Positions 9,063 to 17,985 of a stretch of 64,000 nucleotides of DNA are shown piece by piece; position 1 is the stretch's first letter, and the number at the start of each line of letters is the position of its first letter. Below the pieces are notes generated by a model. It was given only the letters and a program-made list of their open reading frames with translations, did no database searches and was not told where the DNA came from. Location: positions 62,001 through 126,000 of the forward strand of contig NZ_CAMVPU010000005.1 of NCBI RefSeq assembly GCF_947169445.1, read 5' to 3'. The position numbers were made by a program, and so were the translations under genes. Source of the stretch: an uncultured Butyrivibrio sp. (GTDB taxonomy: Bacteria > Bacillota > Clostridia > Lachnospirales > Lachnospiraceae).

Positions 9063-9725
9063 TCATCTCTCCTCTTTATGTATAATCTCGCCGTTGTTCT
9101 TGTAAATAGAATTTTCAGGAACAACTCCCCTTACGCAAGATGTAGGATATACATTTGAATTACGTCCGATAACTGTACCAGGGTTACATACAGCATTACA
9201 GCCAACCTCAACATGGTCACCAAGCATAGCTCCGAACTTCTTGACACCAGTCTCTATGCTCTCTGTTCCGTTGTGCACAACAACCAGCTTCTTGTCACTT
9301 TTAACATTAGATGTAATGGAGCCGGCGCCCATATGAGAATAATAGCCAAGGATACTGTCACCAACGTAGTTATAATGCGGAGTCTGAACATGGTCAAAAA
9401 GAATTACATTTTTAAGCTCAACGCTATTTCCAACCACGCAGTCTGCACCTACTATAGCACTTCCACGGATAAATGCGCAGTGTCTTACCTCTGTGCCGGG
9501 TCCAATGATACATGGGCTTCCAAGATATGCGCTGTCAAATACTGTAGCGCTCTCATGCACCCATACATGTTCCTTAATCTCTTTATATTCAGCAGGAAGC
9601 TTAGGTCCCAGTTCGAGGATCAAATCCTTGATTCCCTTAAGGGCCTCCCAGGGATAAGTAAACTGGCGCAGATAATCTCCAGCTATTGTGTGATCAAGAT
9701 CGTATAAATCAGCTATTGTATACAT
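9063..9725 (-). CDS. Left-handed beta-helix acyltransferase (GlmU C-domain-like)
   Basis: Hexapeptide-repeat protein (220 aa) resembling the acetyltransferase half of GlmU. It has a short N-terminal helix region (residues 1-60) and then repeated hexapeptides (CIIGPGTEVRH, AIVGADCVVGN, VEVGCNAVCNPG). The segment HYNYVGDSILGYYSHMGAG matches the GlmU coenzyme and sugar-binding region. No nucleotidyltransferase domain is present. From its place between nagB and glmM, acetylation of glucosamine-1-P is the likely role (inference). The start at 9725 overlaps the nagB stop by one base (TAATG) and has GAGAGA upstream. A longer frame reading back into nagB was discarded. Confidence 0.85.
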   Translation of the reverse strand: MYTIADLYDLDHTIAGDYLRQFTYPWEALKGIKDLILELGPKLPAEYKEIKEHVWVHESATVFDSAYLGSPCIIGPGTEVRHCAFIRGSAIVGADCVVGNSVELKNVILFDHVQTPHYNYVGDSILGYYSHMGAGSITSNVKSDKKLVVVHNGTESIETGVKKFGAMLGDHVEVGCNAVCNPGTVIGRNSNVYPTSCVRGVVPENSIYKNNGEIIHKEER

Positions 9726-10528
9726 TAAAGTCTCTCTTTCTTCTCTATATCGAGGAAATATTTGTAAGTATCTACAGTAAGTTCTCCGCACGCAGGCTCA
9801 TCGCAGGCAATGATCGCACCATTGTGCAATTGAAGAGCGCTGCAGGTCCACTTGGAACTCACTGCTCCTTCTACTATAGCCCATAGTGCCTTGGCCTTAT
9901 TGTGACCATTTATGAGAAGCATCACTTCTTTAGAATCCGTCACAGTTCCAACACCTACTGACAATGCCTTGGCCGGAACCTTTTCTGGATCATCGTCAAA
10001 AAATCTGGAATTAACTATCCTGGTTCCTGATGTAAGATTTCTTACACCTGTTCTCGAAGACAGACTGGTATATGGCTCATTGAAAGCAATATGGCCGTCG
10101 ACACCAATGCCTCCCAGGAAAAGATCTATTCCACCATAGGATGCTATCTTCTTCTCATAATCCTCGCATTCTTTCTCAGGATTGTCAGTCATACCATTAA
10201 GAATATTAACATTTTCTGGCTTCATGTCAATTAAATGGTCAAAAAGATGGTAATGCATGAAGAACCAAAACGACTGCTCATGCTCTCTGGGTAACCCCAA
10301 ATACTCATCCATATTAAAGGTAACCACATTGGAAAAAGAAAGCTCTCCGCTTCTGTTCATCCTCACCAATTCCTTATATACCCCAATAGGACTGGATCCG
10401 GTGGGAAGCCCCAGTACAAAAGGTCTGTCTTTATCAGGACCTTCATTATGCGCAGCTATACGTTTACGTATATATTCAGCTGCCCATAAGCACATTTTAT
10501 CGTAGTTTTCCTGTATGACTACTCTCAT
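9725..10528 (-). CDS. nagB: Glucosamine-6-phosphate deaminase
   Basis: Cytosolic enzyme converting glucosamine-6-P to fructose-6-P and ammonia (reversible). Family hallmarks are LGLPTGSSPIGVY near residue 40, FNMDEYLG near 70 and LGGIGVDGHIAFNEP near 140, which carry the catalytic Asp/Glu/His. Length of 267 aa is typical. GAGGATGATGA precedes the ATG. It is first in the amino-sugar operon. Having a deaminase next to glmS is unusual since they run opposite reactions; it may work in the aminating direction or balance flux (inference). Confidence 0.95.
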   Translation of the reverse strand: MRVVIQENYDKMCLWAAEYIRKRIAAHNEGPDKDRPFVLGLPTGSSPIGVYKELVRMNRSGELSFSNVVTFNMDEYLGLPREHEQSFWFFMHYHLFDHLIDMKPENVNILNGMTDNPEKECEDYEKKIASYGGIDLFLGGIGVDGHIAFNEPYTSLSSRTGVRNLTSGTRIVNSRFFDDDPEKVPAKALSVGVGTVTDSKEVMLLINGHNKAKALWAIVEGAVSSKWTCSALQLHNGAIIACDEPACGELTVDTYKYFLDIEKKERL

Positions 10529-10590
10529 TCATCATCCTCTATTTCTTATGGACATTTTGCGCATTTTTCCTGCGCCCAGCCCACTTAATC

Positions 10591-10619
10591 ATTATATTTT
10601 TTTTGGACTTGTACGTCAA
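10591..10619 (-). promoter_or_regulatory. Promoter of the nagB-glmM-glmS operon
   Basis: On the minus strand TTGACG (10614-10619) and TATAAT (10591-10596) are separated by exactly 17 bases, about 63 bases upstream of the nagB start. A second TTGACA lies 14 bases further upstream, forming a TTGACA-N8-TTGACG direct repeat. The rest of the 318-base spacer to the divergent gene is A/T rich without further recognisable sites except the plus-strand promoter. Confidence 0.75.
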
Positions 10620-10745
10620 TTCTTATATGTCAATACGTGTTTGCTGGGTATTATTTTGGATAGCTAAAGTTTTTTACCAGAGCGGAAAGCAGGAAAAAAG
10701 ATTGTAAAAAAGCCTTATTTTTCTATGTTTTTTTGTTCCTACCTA

Positions 10746-10775
10746 TTGAAAATACAGTAGCCATGCGAGTATAAT
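10746..10775 (+). promoter_or_regulatory. Promoter of the Cna-B surface protein gene
   Basis: TTGAAA (10746-10751), 18 bases, then a perfect TATAAT (10770-10775). Transcription would start near 10783, giving a leader of about 65 bases before the ATG at 10847. A weak GAGG lies about 14 bases upstream of that ATG. Confidence 0.72.
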
Positions 10776-10846
10776 TCAAATACGAGCTTTTTGTTTGTGT
10801 TTTTATGAGAGGGGGAAATAAATACATAAACGAGGTTTAATAAGTA

Positions 10847-13723
10847 ATGAAAAGTTTTCGTTGGGGAAAAGCCTTGGCTGGGGCTTTAATAATTGCAGCC
10901 TTCTTTTTCATGGTGAATTCTATCACCGTGGTGGCATCCGCTCCAGATGCTGATTCTGAAGGTATTATTGTTACCGACCTTTCTAATTCTGAATTTGGAG
11001 AAGTATCCGATATTGTCCTTCCCGATACAATAACTGATCAAAATACAGTGTTTACAATGGGATTTGGTTTCCATGTATATGATGCAGATTCTTTTCCTGA
11101 TGGGCATTTTACCTACACTCTGCCTGACAGTCTTGATTTTTCTGATATTTATGACAGTCAGATAAAGGTAATGCAGGACGATACAGAACTTGGTTATGCC
11201 GTCATATCCAGTGGAAATGTAATCACCTTCCATCTTGATCCCAGTAACTTCACAGATAATCCAAATGGTATTTATGGCTCTGTAGCTATACTCTGCAAAA
11301 TTGGAGATAACGCAGACGTTGAAGGCGGCGAAGCCACAATTTCTTTTTCAGATGAGCTTACCTGCAAGGTGAAAATTGTTCCCGAAGAAGAGCCGGAAAA
11401 TCCTGCTACTGATCCTGAACCACAGCCTGATCCAGCAGAAGATCCATCTACTCCTAGTGTAGACTACTCTTCTTTTAACGCAGAAATATCTAAATCGCAC
11501 ATAGTTGATGATGGCGGAAATTTCAGAAATAATTCCACCGGAGAAGTAAACTGGAAGTCACCCTTTACAATTTCCGGCGATGCAGACACCTATAGCTTTA
11601 CAATCTCCGACAGCATTGTAACCGGCAATAACACATCCTGGATAAATAGCCAAAAAGTTGCAGCAAATATAGTAACAGACTCATTGAAGCTCTATCCTGC
11701 AGATAGCGAAGGAAATATGACAGGTGAAGCACTTGATAATATGTCCGTGACCTACAACGGCTCATCTTTCCTTGCTAATGTAAAAGATCTTTCAACCGGT
11801 TCCTATGTACTTACCTATACAACCATGGATTACTATGGAAATGTAAATATCCATACTTTCCCGGCAGGAAGCAGCATAACCTTTAAGAATAAGATTTCCA
11901 TTGGTGTTCCCGGAAAGGACTTCTCTGCGGAGGACAGTTACGAGATTTCATATGAAGGACTTCCAATGAATAAGGCTCTTCAAGCCGGCAGATACGATTC
12001 CGAGAGCGGCTGTTATATTCTTCCATGGAAGATTCACATGAACAGAAATGCTTTTGGACAATCGCTTTCTACTTTATCAGAAGGTGATTCTGCTAAGGTT
12101 ACTGACTATTTACCTGCATACCTTACATATAAAGAAGGCTCTGCCTATATACAGGGTAATTCCGGAAGTGTTTTTTATCTGGAACCTGGTATCAGCACAG
12201 AAGATTCCAAACAGACTCTCGAATGGAATTTCTCCTGGGGTTCTGATAAATACTATGTAGTTTGCTTCGAAACCTATGTTAATAAAGATTATTTTGAATC
12301 AGCAGTTTCTTCCGGCAAGGGCACTACCTACTTCAACGTTAAAAACTCTGCAGAAGGCTATGTTTCAGGACACGCAGGTGAAGCATCAGCAAATCAGAAT
12401 GTGAATCTTAAGTTCCTTGAAAAGACTGCTTCCTTCAACTCCGAGACACAGCAGATCAACTACACAGTTACTGTTAATGCCCAGGCTGTAGATCTGATAG
12501 ATGGCGATGAAATTAATCTGACAGATGAACTGGAGAATGGTTCTTTTAACCAGTCATCCCTTAAGGTATACAATCTTAATACCAATGAAGAGTATTCTCT
12601 TTCCGCTGATAAAAAGAACTTTACTAACAAGAGTACGAAGATGACCATTATTATTCCTGACCAGAAAGCTCTGGTGATAAAGTATTCTGTAAATCCTGAT
12701 AAAAAGAGCGGAAGTGATATAGGAAACGGAAAAGTTCAGGTTGATGTCAACAACAAAGTAACATTATCAGCCTCAACAGCAAGGAGTGCCGGCGTAAGCG
12801 GAAGCTACAAAATGAATAAGGTTTCAGCCAACGTCACAAGTAAAAGCGGTAGTCTTTCCGTAACAAAGGTTAAAAAAGATAATCACGACAACAAGCTTGA
12901 AGGATCCGAAATTGCTCTTTACAAGGTAAACTTAAATGATGGAAGTGTTTCCCTGGTTGGCCAAAAGACAACCACAAATCCATTCTGCTGTGTGACCTTT
13001 AACGAGGATGGAACATATAAATCACTGGTTTTCGATACACTGTACTACTATCAGGAACTTAAAGCTCCTGCAGGTTATACCATTGATAATACCAAACACT
13101 TTTTTGTACTGGCTTCCTCAAGATATTCTACACTCAAGACCAAGGTTGCAGACTACGTAAATAGTGTTGCAAATTCTGATCTGACTGTACTTGACACCAA
13201 GACAGAAGGCACGGAACTGGAAGTAAATCTTGAAAATGAAATAGATAATACTCCTGCTCCTGAAAGTGGTAATACTAATTCAGAAACAGAAAACGGAAAC
13301 AATTCCAATGATCCAAATGCTTCGAATGAGAATAACGAATCAGACAACACAAACAATAATACAGATGAGGCAAGTAGCAGTTCAGAAAATGGTTCAGCCG
13401 ATACTTCAGACAACTCTGCCAATGCCGCTGCAAACAGCGCAGCCGTAGCCGGAGCAAATAGAAATAGAACACTAACAACTTCAACTGCCTCGGCAGCAAA
13501 TGCGCAGAACATAAAGCAGCTTCCAAATACAGAGAATCCGGATCTTCCTGAGGTTCTTGGTACCTATAGTGGAGATAAGAAAACTTCTGGCAATACATCT
13601 TCCTCCAGAACATCTTCCACCGGCGATACCAACAAGGCTCCGCTCAGAGTACTGGTTATTCTGGCCGCTGCAGTACTGCTCTTCTTCCTCACAACATCAG
13701 AGTTGCATCATCGTCGCAAGTAA
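10847..13723 (+). CDS. Large Cna-B/SpaA-type surface protein with C-terminal anchor
   Basis: Cell-surface adhesin-like protein (958 aa). It has a signal peptide (residues 1-31, ending VVASA), a beta-rich N-terminal region, a Pro/Asp-rich linker near 190, two or more collagen-binding/isopeptide-type beta domains, and one SpaA-like Cna-B domain (about 665-800; GSLSVTKVKKDNHDNKLEGS and ELKAPAGYTI, the usual Lys/Glu isopeptide context). A long Asn/Ser-rich stalk follows, then a C-terminal hydrophobic helix and the basic tail ELHHRRK. The anchor is odd: LPNTE occurs near residue 890, about 40 residues before the helix, while the expected sorting position reads SSTGDTNKAP rather than LPxTG. It stands alone between divergent and convergent genes; no sortase is present in the window. 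Confidence 0.85.
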   Translation: MKSFRWGKALAGALIIAAFFFMVNSITVVASAPDADSEGIIVTDLSNSEFGEVSDIVLPDTITDQNTVFTMGFGFHVYDADSFPDGHFTYTLPDSLDFSDIYDSQIKVMQDDTELGYAVISSGNVITFHLDPSNFTDNPNGIYGSVAILCKIGDNADVEGGEATISFSDELTCKVKIVPEEEPENPATDPEPQPDPAEDPSTPSVDYSSFNAEISKSHIVDDGGNFRNNSTGEVNWKSPFTISGDADTYSFTISDSIVTGNNTSWINSQKVAANIVTDSLKLYPADSEGNMTGEALDNMSVTYNGSSFLANVKDLSTGSYVLTYTTMDYYGNVNIHTFPAGSSITFKNKISIGVPGKDFSAEDSYEISYEGLPMNKALQAGRYDSESGCYILPWKIHMNRNAFGQSLSTLSEGDSAKVTDYLPAYLTYKEGSAYIQGNSGSVFYLEPGISTEDSKQTLEWNFSWGSDKYYVVCFETYVNKDYFESAVSSGKGTTYFNVKNSAEGYVSGHAGEASANQNVNLKFLEKTASFNSETQQINYTVTVNAQAVDLIDGDEINLTDELENGSFNQSSLKVYNLNTNEEYSLSADKKNFTNKSTKMTIIIPDQKALVIKYSVNPDKKSGSDIGNGKVQVDVNNKVTLSASTARSAGVSGSYKMNKVSANVTSKSGSLSVTKVKKDNHDNKLEGSEIALYKVNLNDGSVSLVGQKTTTNPFCCVTFNEDGTYKSLVFDTLYYYQELKAPAGYTIDNTKHFFVLASSRYSTLKTKVADYVNSVANSDLTVLDTKTEGTELEVNLENEIDNTPAPESGNTNSETENGNNSNDPNASNENNESDNTNNNTDEASSSSENGSADTSDNSANAAANSAAVAGANRNRTLTTSTASAANAQNIKQLPNTENPDLPEVLGTYSGDKKTSGNTSSSRTSSTGDTNKAPLRVLVILAAAVLLFFLTTSELHHRRK

Positions 13724-13728
13724 AAAAT

Positions 13729-13778
13729 AAACCTCATCTCAAAACAGCCTCACGGCTGATTTTGAGATGAGGTTTTCT
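13729..13778. terminator. Bidirectional terminator
   Basis: A 15-bp perfect stem AACCTCATCTCAAAA / TTTTGAGATGAGGTT is closed by an inner CAGCC-CGGCTG hairpin, with T-runs on either strand. It separates the convergent surface-protein gene and ABC exporter gene. Confidence 0.93.
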
Positions 13779-13783
13779 TATAT

Positions 13784-15571
13784 TCATCCCACTTCAAGTC
13801 CTTCCATTTGTGCAGTATATAAGTGGTAATAATCCCCTTTCTTAGCCATGAGTTCATCGTGGCTACCGCATTCTGTAATTCCACCATCATTGATATACAT
13901 GATCTTATCGCACTTGGTAATGGTTGATAATCTGTGGGCTATGATAAAGCTGGTCCTGCCTGCAAGCATCGCATCTAGTCCCTGCTGCAAAGCCTTCTCT
14001 GTTTGAACATCGATACTTGAAGTAGCCTCATCAAGCACCAGTATTGCAGGATCTGATAAAAGAGTTCTGGCAAAGGAGATAAGCTGCTTTTGTCCCTGAG
14101 AAAGAAGCGCTCCTCTTTCTTTTACCTCAGTTCTGTAGCCATTATGCATAGTCTTGATGAAATTATGGGCACAGACCGTCTTGCTGGCTCTTCTGATCTC
14201 AGCTTCCGTAGCATCGAGCTTACCGTATCTGATATTGTCCTCGATAGTACCGGAGAAAATAAAACTGTCCTGCAACATGATTCCCATCTGTGACCTCAAG
14301 GACTTAAGTGTCACCTTTGAGATATCCTGACCATCTATCAGAATTCTTCCACTGTCAACATTGTAGAATCTGGAAATGAGGCTTACTATCGTACTCTTTC
14401 CTGCTCCTGTAGGGCCTACAAGTGCTACACTCTCACCAGGCTTAACGCTAAAGGAAACATTGTGAAGTATTTCTTTTCCCTTCTCATAGGAAAAGCTGAC
14501 ATTTTCAAAGGTTACCTCGCCCACAACCTTAGGCATTTCTATTGCACCAGGCTCATCGTCAACAGTAACAGGTTCATCCATAGTTTCAAATATACGCTCA
14601 AGATAAGCCATGTTGTTGATAAATCCGTTAAAGATGTTACCAAGGTTCATGATGGGCTGCCAGAATCTCGAAGCATAGCTTGAAATAGCAACGATGGTTC
14701 CGAGAGTCTCACTTCCATGTGAAAAGATAAAAAGGCCAAACAGGAAAATTGCGGCTCTTACCAGAACTGATATGGTATCAATTCCCGGCCAAACCAACGT
14801 ACTGTAACCAACCGCTGTCATCCAGGTCTTTCTGCAGTCTCCGGAAAGTTTCTTAAAGATATCTGCATTCTCATCTTCTCTTGCAAAAATCTGAGTAATT
14901 CTGGCTCCAACTATGTTTTCCTGAAGATAAGCATTAAGGTTGGAGTTTTTGTTGGATACTGCCTGCCAGGCCTTACGCTGCTTATTCTTGATCCAGAACA
15001 TGAAGGCCATAAGGAAAGGCACTCCGGCCAGAACTACAAAGCTCAGCTTCACATCAACAGCAAACATAAAGACTACAATGAATATCAGGTTAATGATCTC
15101 CAGTATGACATTGATAAGTCCGTTACTCAACATATCCGAAACAGAGTTAACATAGTTTACCACCCTTACCAGTATCTTGCCCTGTGGCCTGTCATCATAG
15201 TACTGGAATGGGAGCTTTTGTAAATGCTCAAAAAGGTCCGACCTTATCTGATAAATGATATTCTGGCTGACATTTACCATGATATGTGAGCGAATGGTTG
15301 TAAAGATAACGCTTATGATGTAAAAACATGAAGCATATACAACAAGTCTGTACAGCATCGGAATGTCACCATTTGGAACAGCAACATCAAGCGCCTTTTG
15401 TACGATCATAGGGCTGGCAAGCGCTGCTGCACCGCCAAGGGCTGACAGGATAAGTGCCAGGACCATCTTGGCTGCATGTTTTTTAATGTATACCCAGGCT
15501 CTTAGCAGGTGCCTTAGGTCAAAGGGCTCTTCTAAAATTTCATCTTCTTTATATGTATTTCTTCTAGCCAT
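13784..15571 (-). CDS. ABC exporter half-transporter (consensus ATPase subunit)
   Basis: Membrane exporter subunit of 595 aa with an N-terminal six-helix domain and a C-terminal ATPase. The ATPase has Walker A GPTGAGKST, Walker B ILVLDEATSS with the catalytic Glu, and H-loop IIAHRLST. The signature reads LLSQGQKQ instead of LSGGQ. Together with the upstream partner this fits a heterodimeric type IV exporter of the BmrCD/TM287-288 sort, where the canonical signature and canonical Walker B come from different subunits. The start at 15571 (MARRNTYKED) has GGAGA 8 bases upstream; an upstream TTG is less likely. The substrate is unknown; multidrug or lipid-like compounds are typical. Confidence 0.93.
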   Translation of the reverse strand: MARRNTYKEDEILEEPFDLRHLLRAWVYIKKHAAKMVLALILSALGGAAALASPMIVQKALDVAVPNGDIPMLYRLVVYASCFYIISVIFTTIRSHIMVNVSQNIIYQIRSDLFEHLQKLPFQYYDDRPQGKILVRVVNYVNSVSDMLSNGLINVILEIINLIFIVVFMFAVDVKLSFVVLAGVPFLMAFMFWIKNKQRKAWQAVSNKNSNLNAYLQENIVGARITQIFAREDENADIFKKLSGDCRKTWMTAVGYSTLVWPGIDTISVLVRAAIFLFGLFIFSHGSETLGTIVAISSYASRFWQPIMNLGNIFNGFINNMAYLERIFETMDEPVTVDDEPGAIEMPKVVGEVTFENVSFSYEKGKEILHNVSFSVKPGESVALVGPTGAGKSTIVSLISRFYNVDSGRILIDGQDISKVTLKSLRSQMGIMLQDSFIFSGTIEDNIRYGKLDATEAEIRRASKTVCAHNFIKTMHNGYRTEVKERGALLSQGQKQLISFARTLLSDPAILVLDEATSSIDVQTEKALQQGLDAMLAGRTSFIIAHRLSTITKCDKIMYINDGGITECGSHDELMAKKGDYYHLYTAQMEGLEVG

Positions 15572-15638
15572 ATTTTTTCTCCAATTATTCTCACTAGGCA
15601 AAAGATATCATTTACTAAACACTACCTTCATCAGGTTA

Positions 15639-17420
15639 TTATGCACCGGCCTGCAGCTTAACAAGTTCAGCATAATAGCCACCTTTTTTGATCAGTTCCT
15701 CATGGGTGCCTCTCTCTGTTATCTCACCATGCTGCATGATGAGAATCTGGTCGGCATCCTTGGTGGTAGAAATACGCTGAGCGATAATAATCTTGGTACA
15801 TGGGAAATCAAGGTGACGCAGGCTGTCCTGAATCTCTTTTTCCGTCTCAAGATCAACTGCAGATGTAGTATCGTCCAAGATAAGAATTGAAGGTCGAACT
15901 GCCAGAGCTCTTGCGAGAGATATTCTCTGCTTCTGTCCTCCCGAAAGGCCTACACCTCTTTCACCAACGATTGTGTCATACCCCTCTGGCATCTTGGCAA
16001 TAAAGTCGGAAGCAGCCGAGTATTTCGCAAACCTTACAACTTCTTCCTTACTGATATTGCTGTCTCCATAAGCTATGTTGCCATCAATCGTATCTGAGTA
16101 CAAAAGCACGTCCTGAGTAGCAAGTCCGATATTTTTACGCAGCTGATTAAGCTTTAACTTGTTGACATTAACTCCGTCTATGAGGATTTCTCCTTCATTT
16201 GGCTCATAGAATCTTGGAATCAGATGTATCAAAGAAGTCTTACCACATCCGGTTTCACCCATGATAGCCACAGTTTCTCCCGGCTTTGCCGTAAAAGAAA
16301 TATGTTCAAGAACAGGAAGCTTGGCATCAGCATATCTGAAGGAAACGTCCTTAAACTCAACCTCACCCTTAAATCTGTCAGGTCTGTCCACAGCATCGGG
16401 AGCATCAACAATTTCAGGTTTTGAATAATAAATCTCCATAACCTTGGCTGATGCCGCCGAAAAACGCTGAAACTCATTCATTACGTTTCCAAGCTGTCTC
16501 ATAGGGTTGGCAATGGCCCAGATAAGTCCGGAAAAGGCAACATATTCACCCATAGAAAGCTTTCCGTCTATCAGGAAAAGACCTCCCACCAGGATCAAAA
16601 CTACTGACAAAAGATTCGCCAAAGTTTCAACAAATGGATAAAACCTTAGCCATACCCTTGCAGTCTTTTTATTGGTGTCTCTGTAATCACTGTTGCAGTC
16701 ATCAAACTTCTCTATTTCGTAGTCTTCTCTTGCAAAGGCCTTAACCACCCTGTTTCCTGCAATATTCTCCTGAGCAACCGTGTTCATATATGCCAGTTTC
16801 TCACGAAGGAGTGCATGCATTGGAGCCACAAGAAGTTTGAAAACATAAATAATGAAAAAGATCAGCGGCGCGACAATAAGCAGACTAAAGGCCAACTGCC
16901 AGTCCATGGCTATAAAATAAATTGCAGTAAAAGAAACCAGTGCAATAGCTTCCATTACCATTCTGACAACCCAGGCAACCATGTGCCTTACAGCATCAAG
17001 ATCGCCGGTAACTCTGGTCATAAGGTCTCCGGTTCTATAGGTACTGTAAAACTTCATGTCCTGTCTCTGAATCTTGTCATAAAGGAAATTACGTACCTTA
17101 AAAAGCACATCCTGAGATACCTTTTCATAAGCCATACAGTCAAGATACACAATGATGCATCTGAAAACCGTAAGTCCTACCATAAGTGCAAGGAGCTGCA
17201 GGAATCTGTCAGAATGCTCCGCCATATTCTGCCTTGCATTTTCTCCGGTCAAAAACTCATCCACGATTTTGCCGGAAAAAAAAGGAACAGTTAATTGCAA
17301 CATATTGTAAACAACTGTTCCTAGCATCGCACAAACATACATGAATCTGTGCCCTTCCATGTTATCCCAAAGCCATTGTAGTCTTGTTCTGGGATACTTC
17401 CATTTTCTGTCATTCTTCAT
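15639..17420 (-). CDS. ABC exporter half-transporter (degenerate-site subunit)
   Basis: Partner exporter subunit of 593 aa with the same layout. Walker A is GETGCGKTS and the signature is a perfect LSGGQKQR, but Walker B is ILILDDTTSA, with Asp replacing the catalytic Glu, and the switch His is Gln (IIAQRIST). These changes predict that this Walker A/B pair binds ATP without efficient hydrolysis, the hallmark of one site of a heterodimeric exporter. The chosen start (MKNDRKWKYPRTR) follows GGGGTGG. The gene precedes its partner by 67 bases and the pair forms one operon. Confidence 0.93.
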   Translation of the reverse strand: MKNDRKWKYPRTRLQWLWDNMEGHRFMYVCAMLGTVVYNMLQLTVPFFSGKIVDEFLTGENARQNMAEHSDRFLQLLALMVGLTVFRCIIVYLDCMAYEKVSQDVLFKVRNFLYDKIQRQDMKFYSTYRTGDLMTRVTGDLDAVRHMVAWVVRMVMEAIALVSFTAIYFIAMDWQLAFSLLIVAPLIFFIIYVFKLLVAPMHALLREKLAYMNTVAQENIAGNRVVKAFAREDYEIEKFDDCNSDYRDTNKKTARVWLRFYPFVETLANLLSVVLILVGGLFLIDGKLSMGEYVAFSGLIWAIANPMRQLGNVMNEFQRFSAASAKVMEIYYSKPEIVDAPDAVDRPDRFKGEVEFKDVSFRYADAKLPVLEHISFTAKPGETVAIMGETGCGKTSLIHLIPRFYEPNEGEILIDGVNVNKLKLNQLRKNIGLATQDVLLYSDTIDGNIAYGDSNISKEEVVRFAKYSAASDFIAKMPEGYDTIVGERGVGLSGGQKQRISLARALAVRPSILILDDTTSAVDLETEKEIQDSLRHLDFPCTKIIIAQRISTTKDADQILIMQHGEITERGTHEELIKKGGYYAELVKLQAGA

Positions 17421-17610
17421 AATATCCACCCCATTGTAGAAATAAAGCAAAATAATTGTGTACTACATAGTTTGTATTCTATTACTGCATTTCATGGATT
17501 ACAACAGATTTTTCGGCCCTTTTCTTACTATTTTCAATCATTTATTACTCAGTTATTGCCAGTAAAAAAATACCACTTTTATTTTGTCATTGGACTTATC
17601 ATTTCTTATT

Positions 17611-17755
17611 GTTACTGTTCACTCGCATGCAGCTCGCTCCAGTAACAAATTCGCGCATTCATTCCATATCGACTTCGTCGAAGGAATGCGCTCACTCCTG
17701 CATCAAGTTCTCACGAAATGCGCAGCTTAGTGCGCATTTCTGTCTGAACAGTGAC
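17611..17755. repeat. Composite palindromic (MITE-like) element
   Basis: A 145-bp stretch of consecutive hairpins bounded by near-matching inverted ends (GTTACTGTTCAC at 17611-17622; CTGAACAGTGAC at 17744-17755, two mismatches). Inside are TTACTG/CAGTAA, GCGCATT/AATGCGC and GAAATGCGC/GCGCATTTC palindromes. No protein is encoded. The left end recurs at 33126-33163 (32 of 38 positions identical) and part of the right end at 5701-5733. It fills the spacer between the ABC exporter and tRNA-Thr. Confidence 0.6.
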
Positions 17756-17795
17756 TTCAAATTAACTATGTAAGTTACTATCTCATAATTTTTCA

Positions 17796-17825
17796 TTGAC
17801 AACACTTTGAACCTGTTGCTATAAT
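17796..17825 (+). promoter_or_regulatory. Promoter of tRNA-Thr
   Basis: Consensus TTGACA (17796-17801), 18-base spacer and TATAAT (17820-17825). The transcript start would fall near 17832, about 20 bases before the mature tRNA. Confidence 0.8.
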
Positions 17826-17851
17826 ATCTTTTGTGACTCGGAAGAGTTCAA

Positions 17852-17924
17852 GCTGTTGTAGCACAGTCGGTAGTGCGTCGCATTGGTAGTGCGGAGGTCA
17901 CGAGTTCGATTCTCGTCAGCAGCT
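17852..17924 (+). tRNA. tRNA-Thr (GGU anticodon)
   Basis: The sequence folds as a cloverleaf: acceptor GCTGTTG with CAGCAGC (one G-U pair), D-stem GCAC/GTGC with the conserved GG in the loop, anticodon stem TCGCA/TGCGG with loop TTGGTAG, and T-stem ACGAG/CTCGT with loop TTCGATT. Loop positions 34-36 read GGT, giving a threonine tRNA. The 3' CCA is not encoded; the discriminator base is T. A strong promoter precedes it and a terminator follows. Confidence 0.93.
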
Positions 17925-17935
17925 TTTTTATGCCC

Positions 17936-17974
17936 AAAAGGTCCTTTAGATTATCTCTAAAGGACCTTTTGTAA
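17936..17974. terminator. Bidirectional terminator after tRNA-Thr
   Basis: A perfect 15-bp stem (AAAAGGTCCTTTAGA at 17936-17950, complement at 17956-17970) with a 5-base loop and a T-rich end. It serves the tRNA transcript and the convergent O-acylation operon. Confidence 0.93.
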
Positions 17975-17985
17975 TATGCGTAGTA

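Noticed and set aside
13153..13613. Long minus-strand open frames inside the surface-protein gene
   Set aside because: They are antisense to the repetitive Asn/Ser-rich stalk, have Ser/Leu/Ala-biased composition mirroring it, and have no ribosome site.
17611..17755. A second tRNA or tRNA relic beside tRNA-Thr
   Set aside because: The palindromes do not form a cloverleaf and lack the TTCGA T-loop; sequence instead matches the repeat family.
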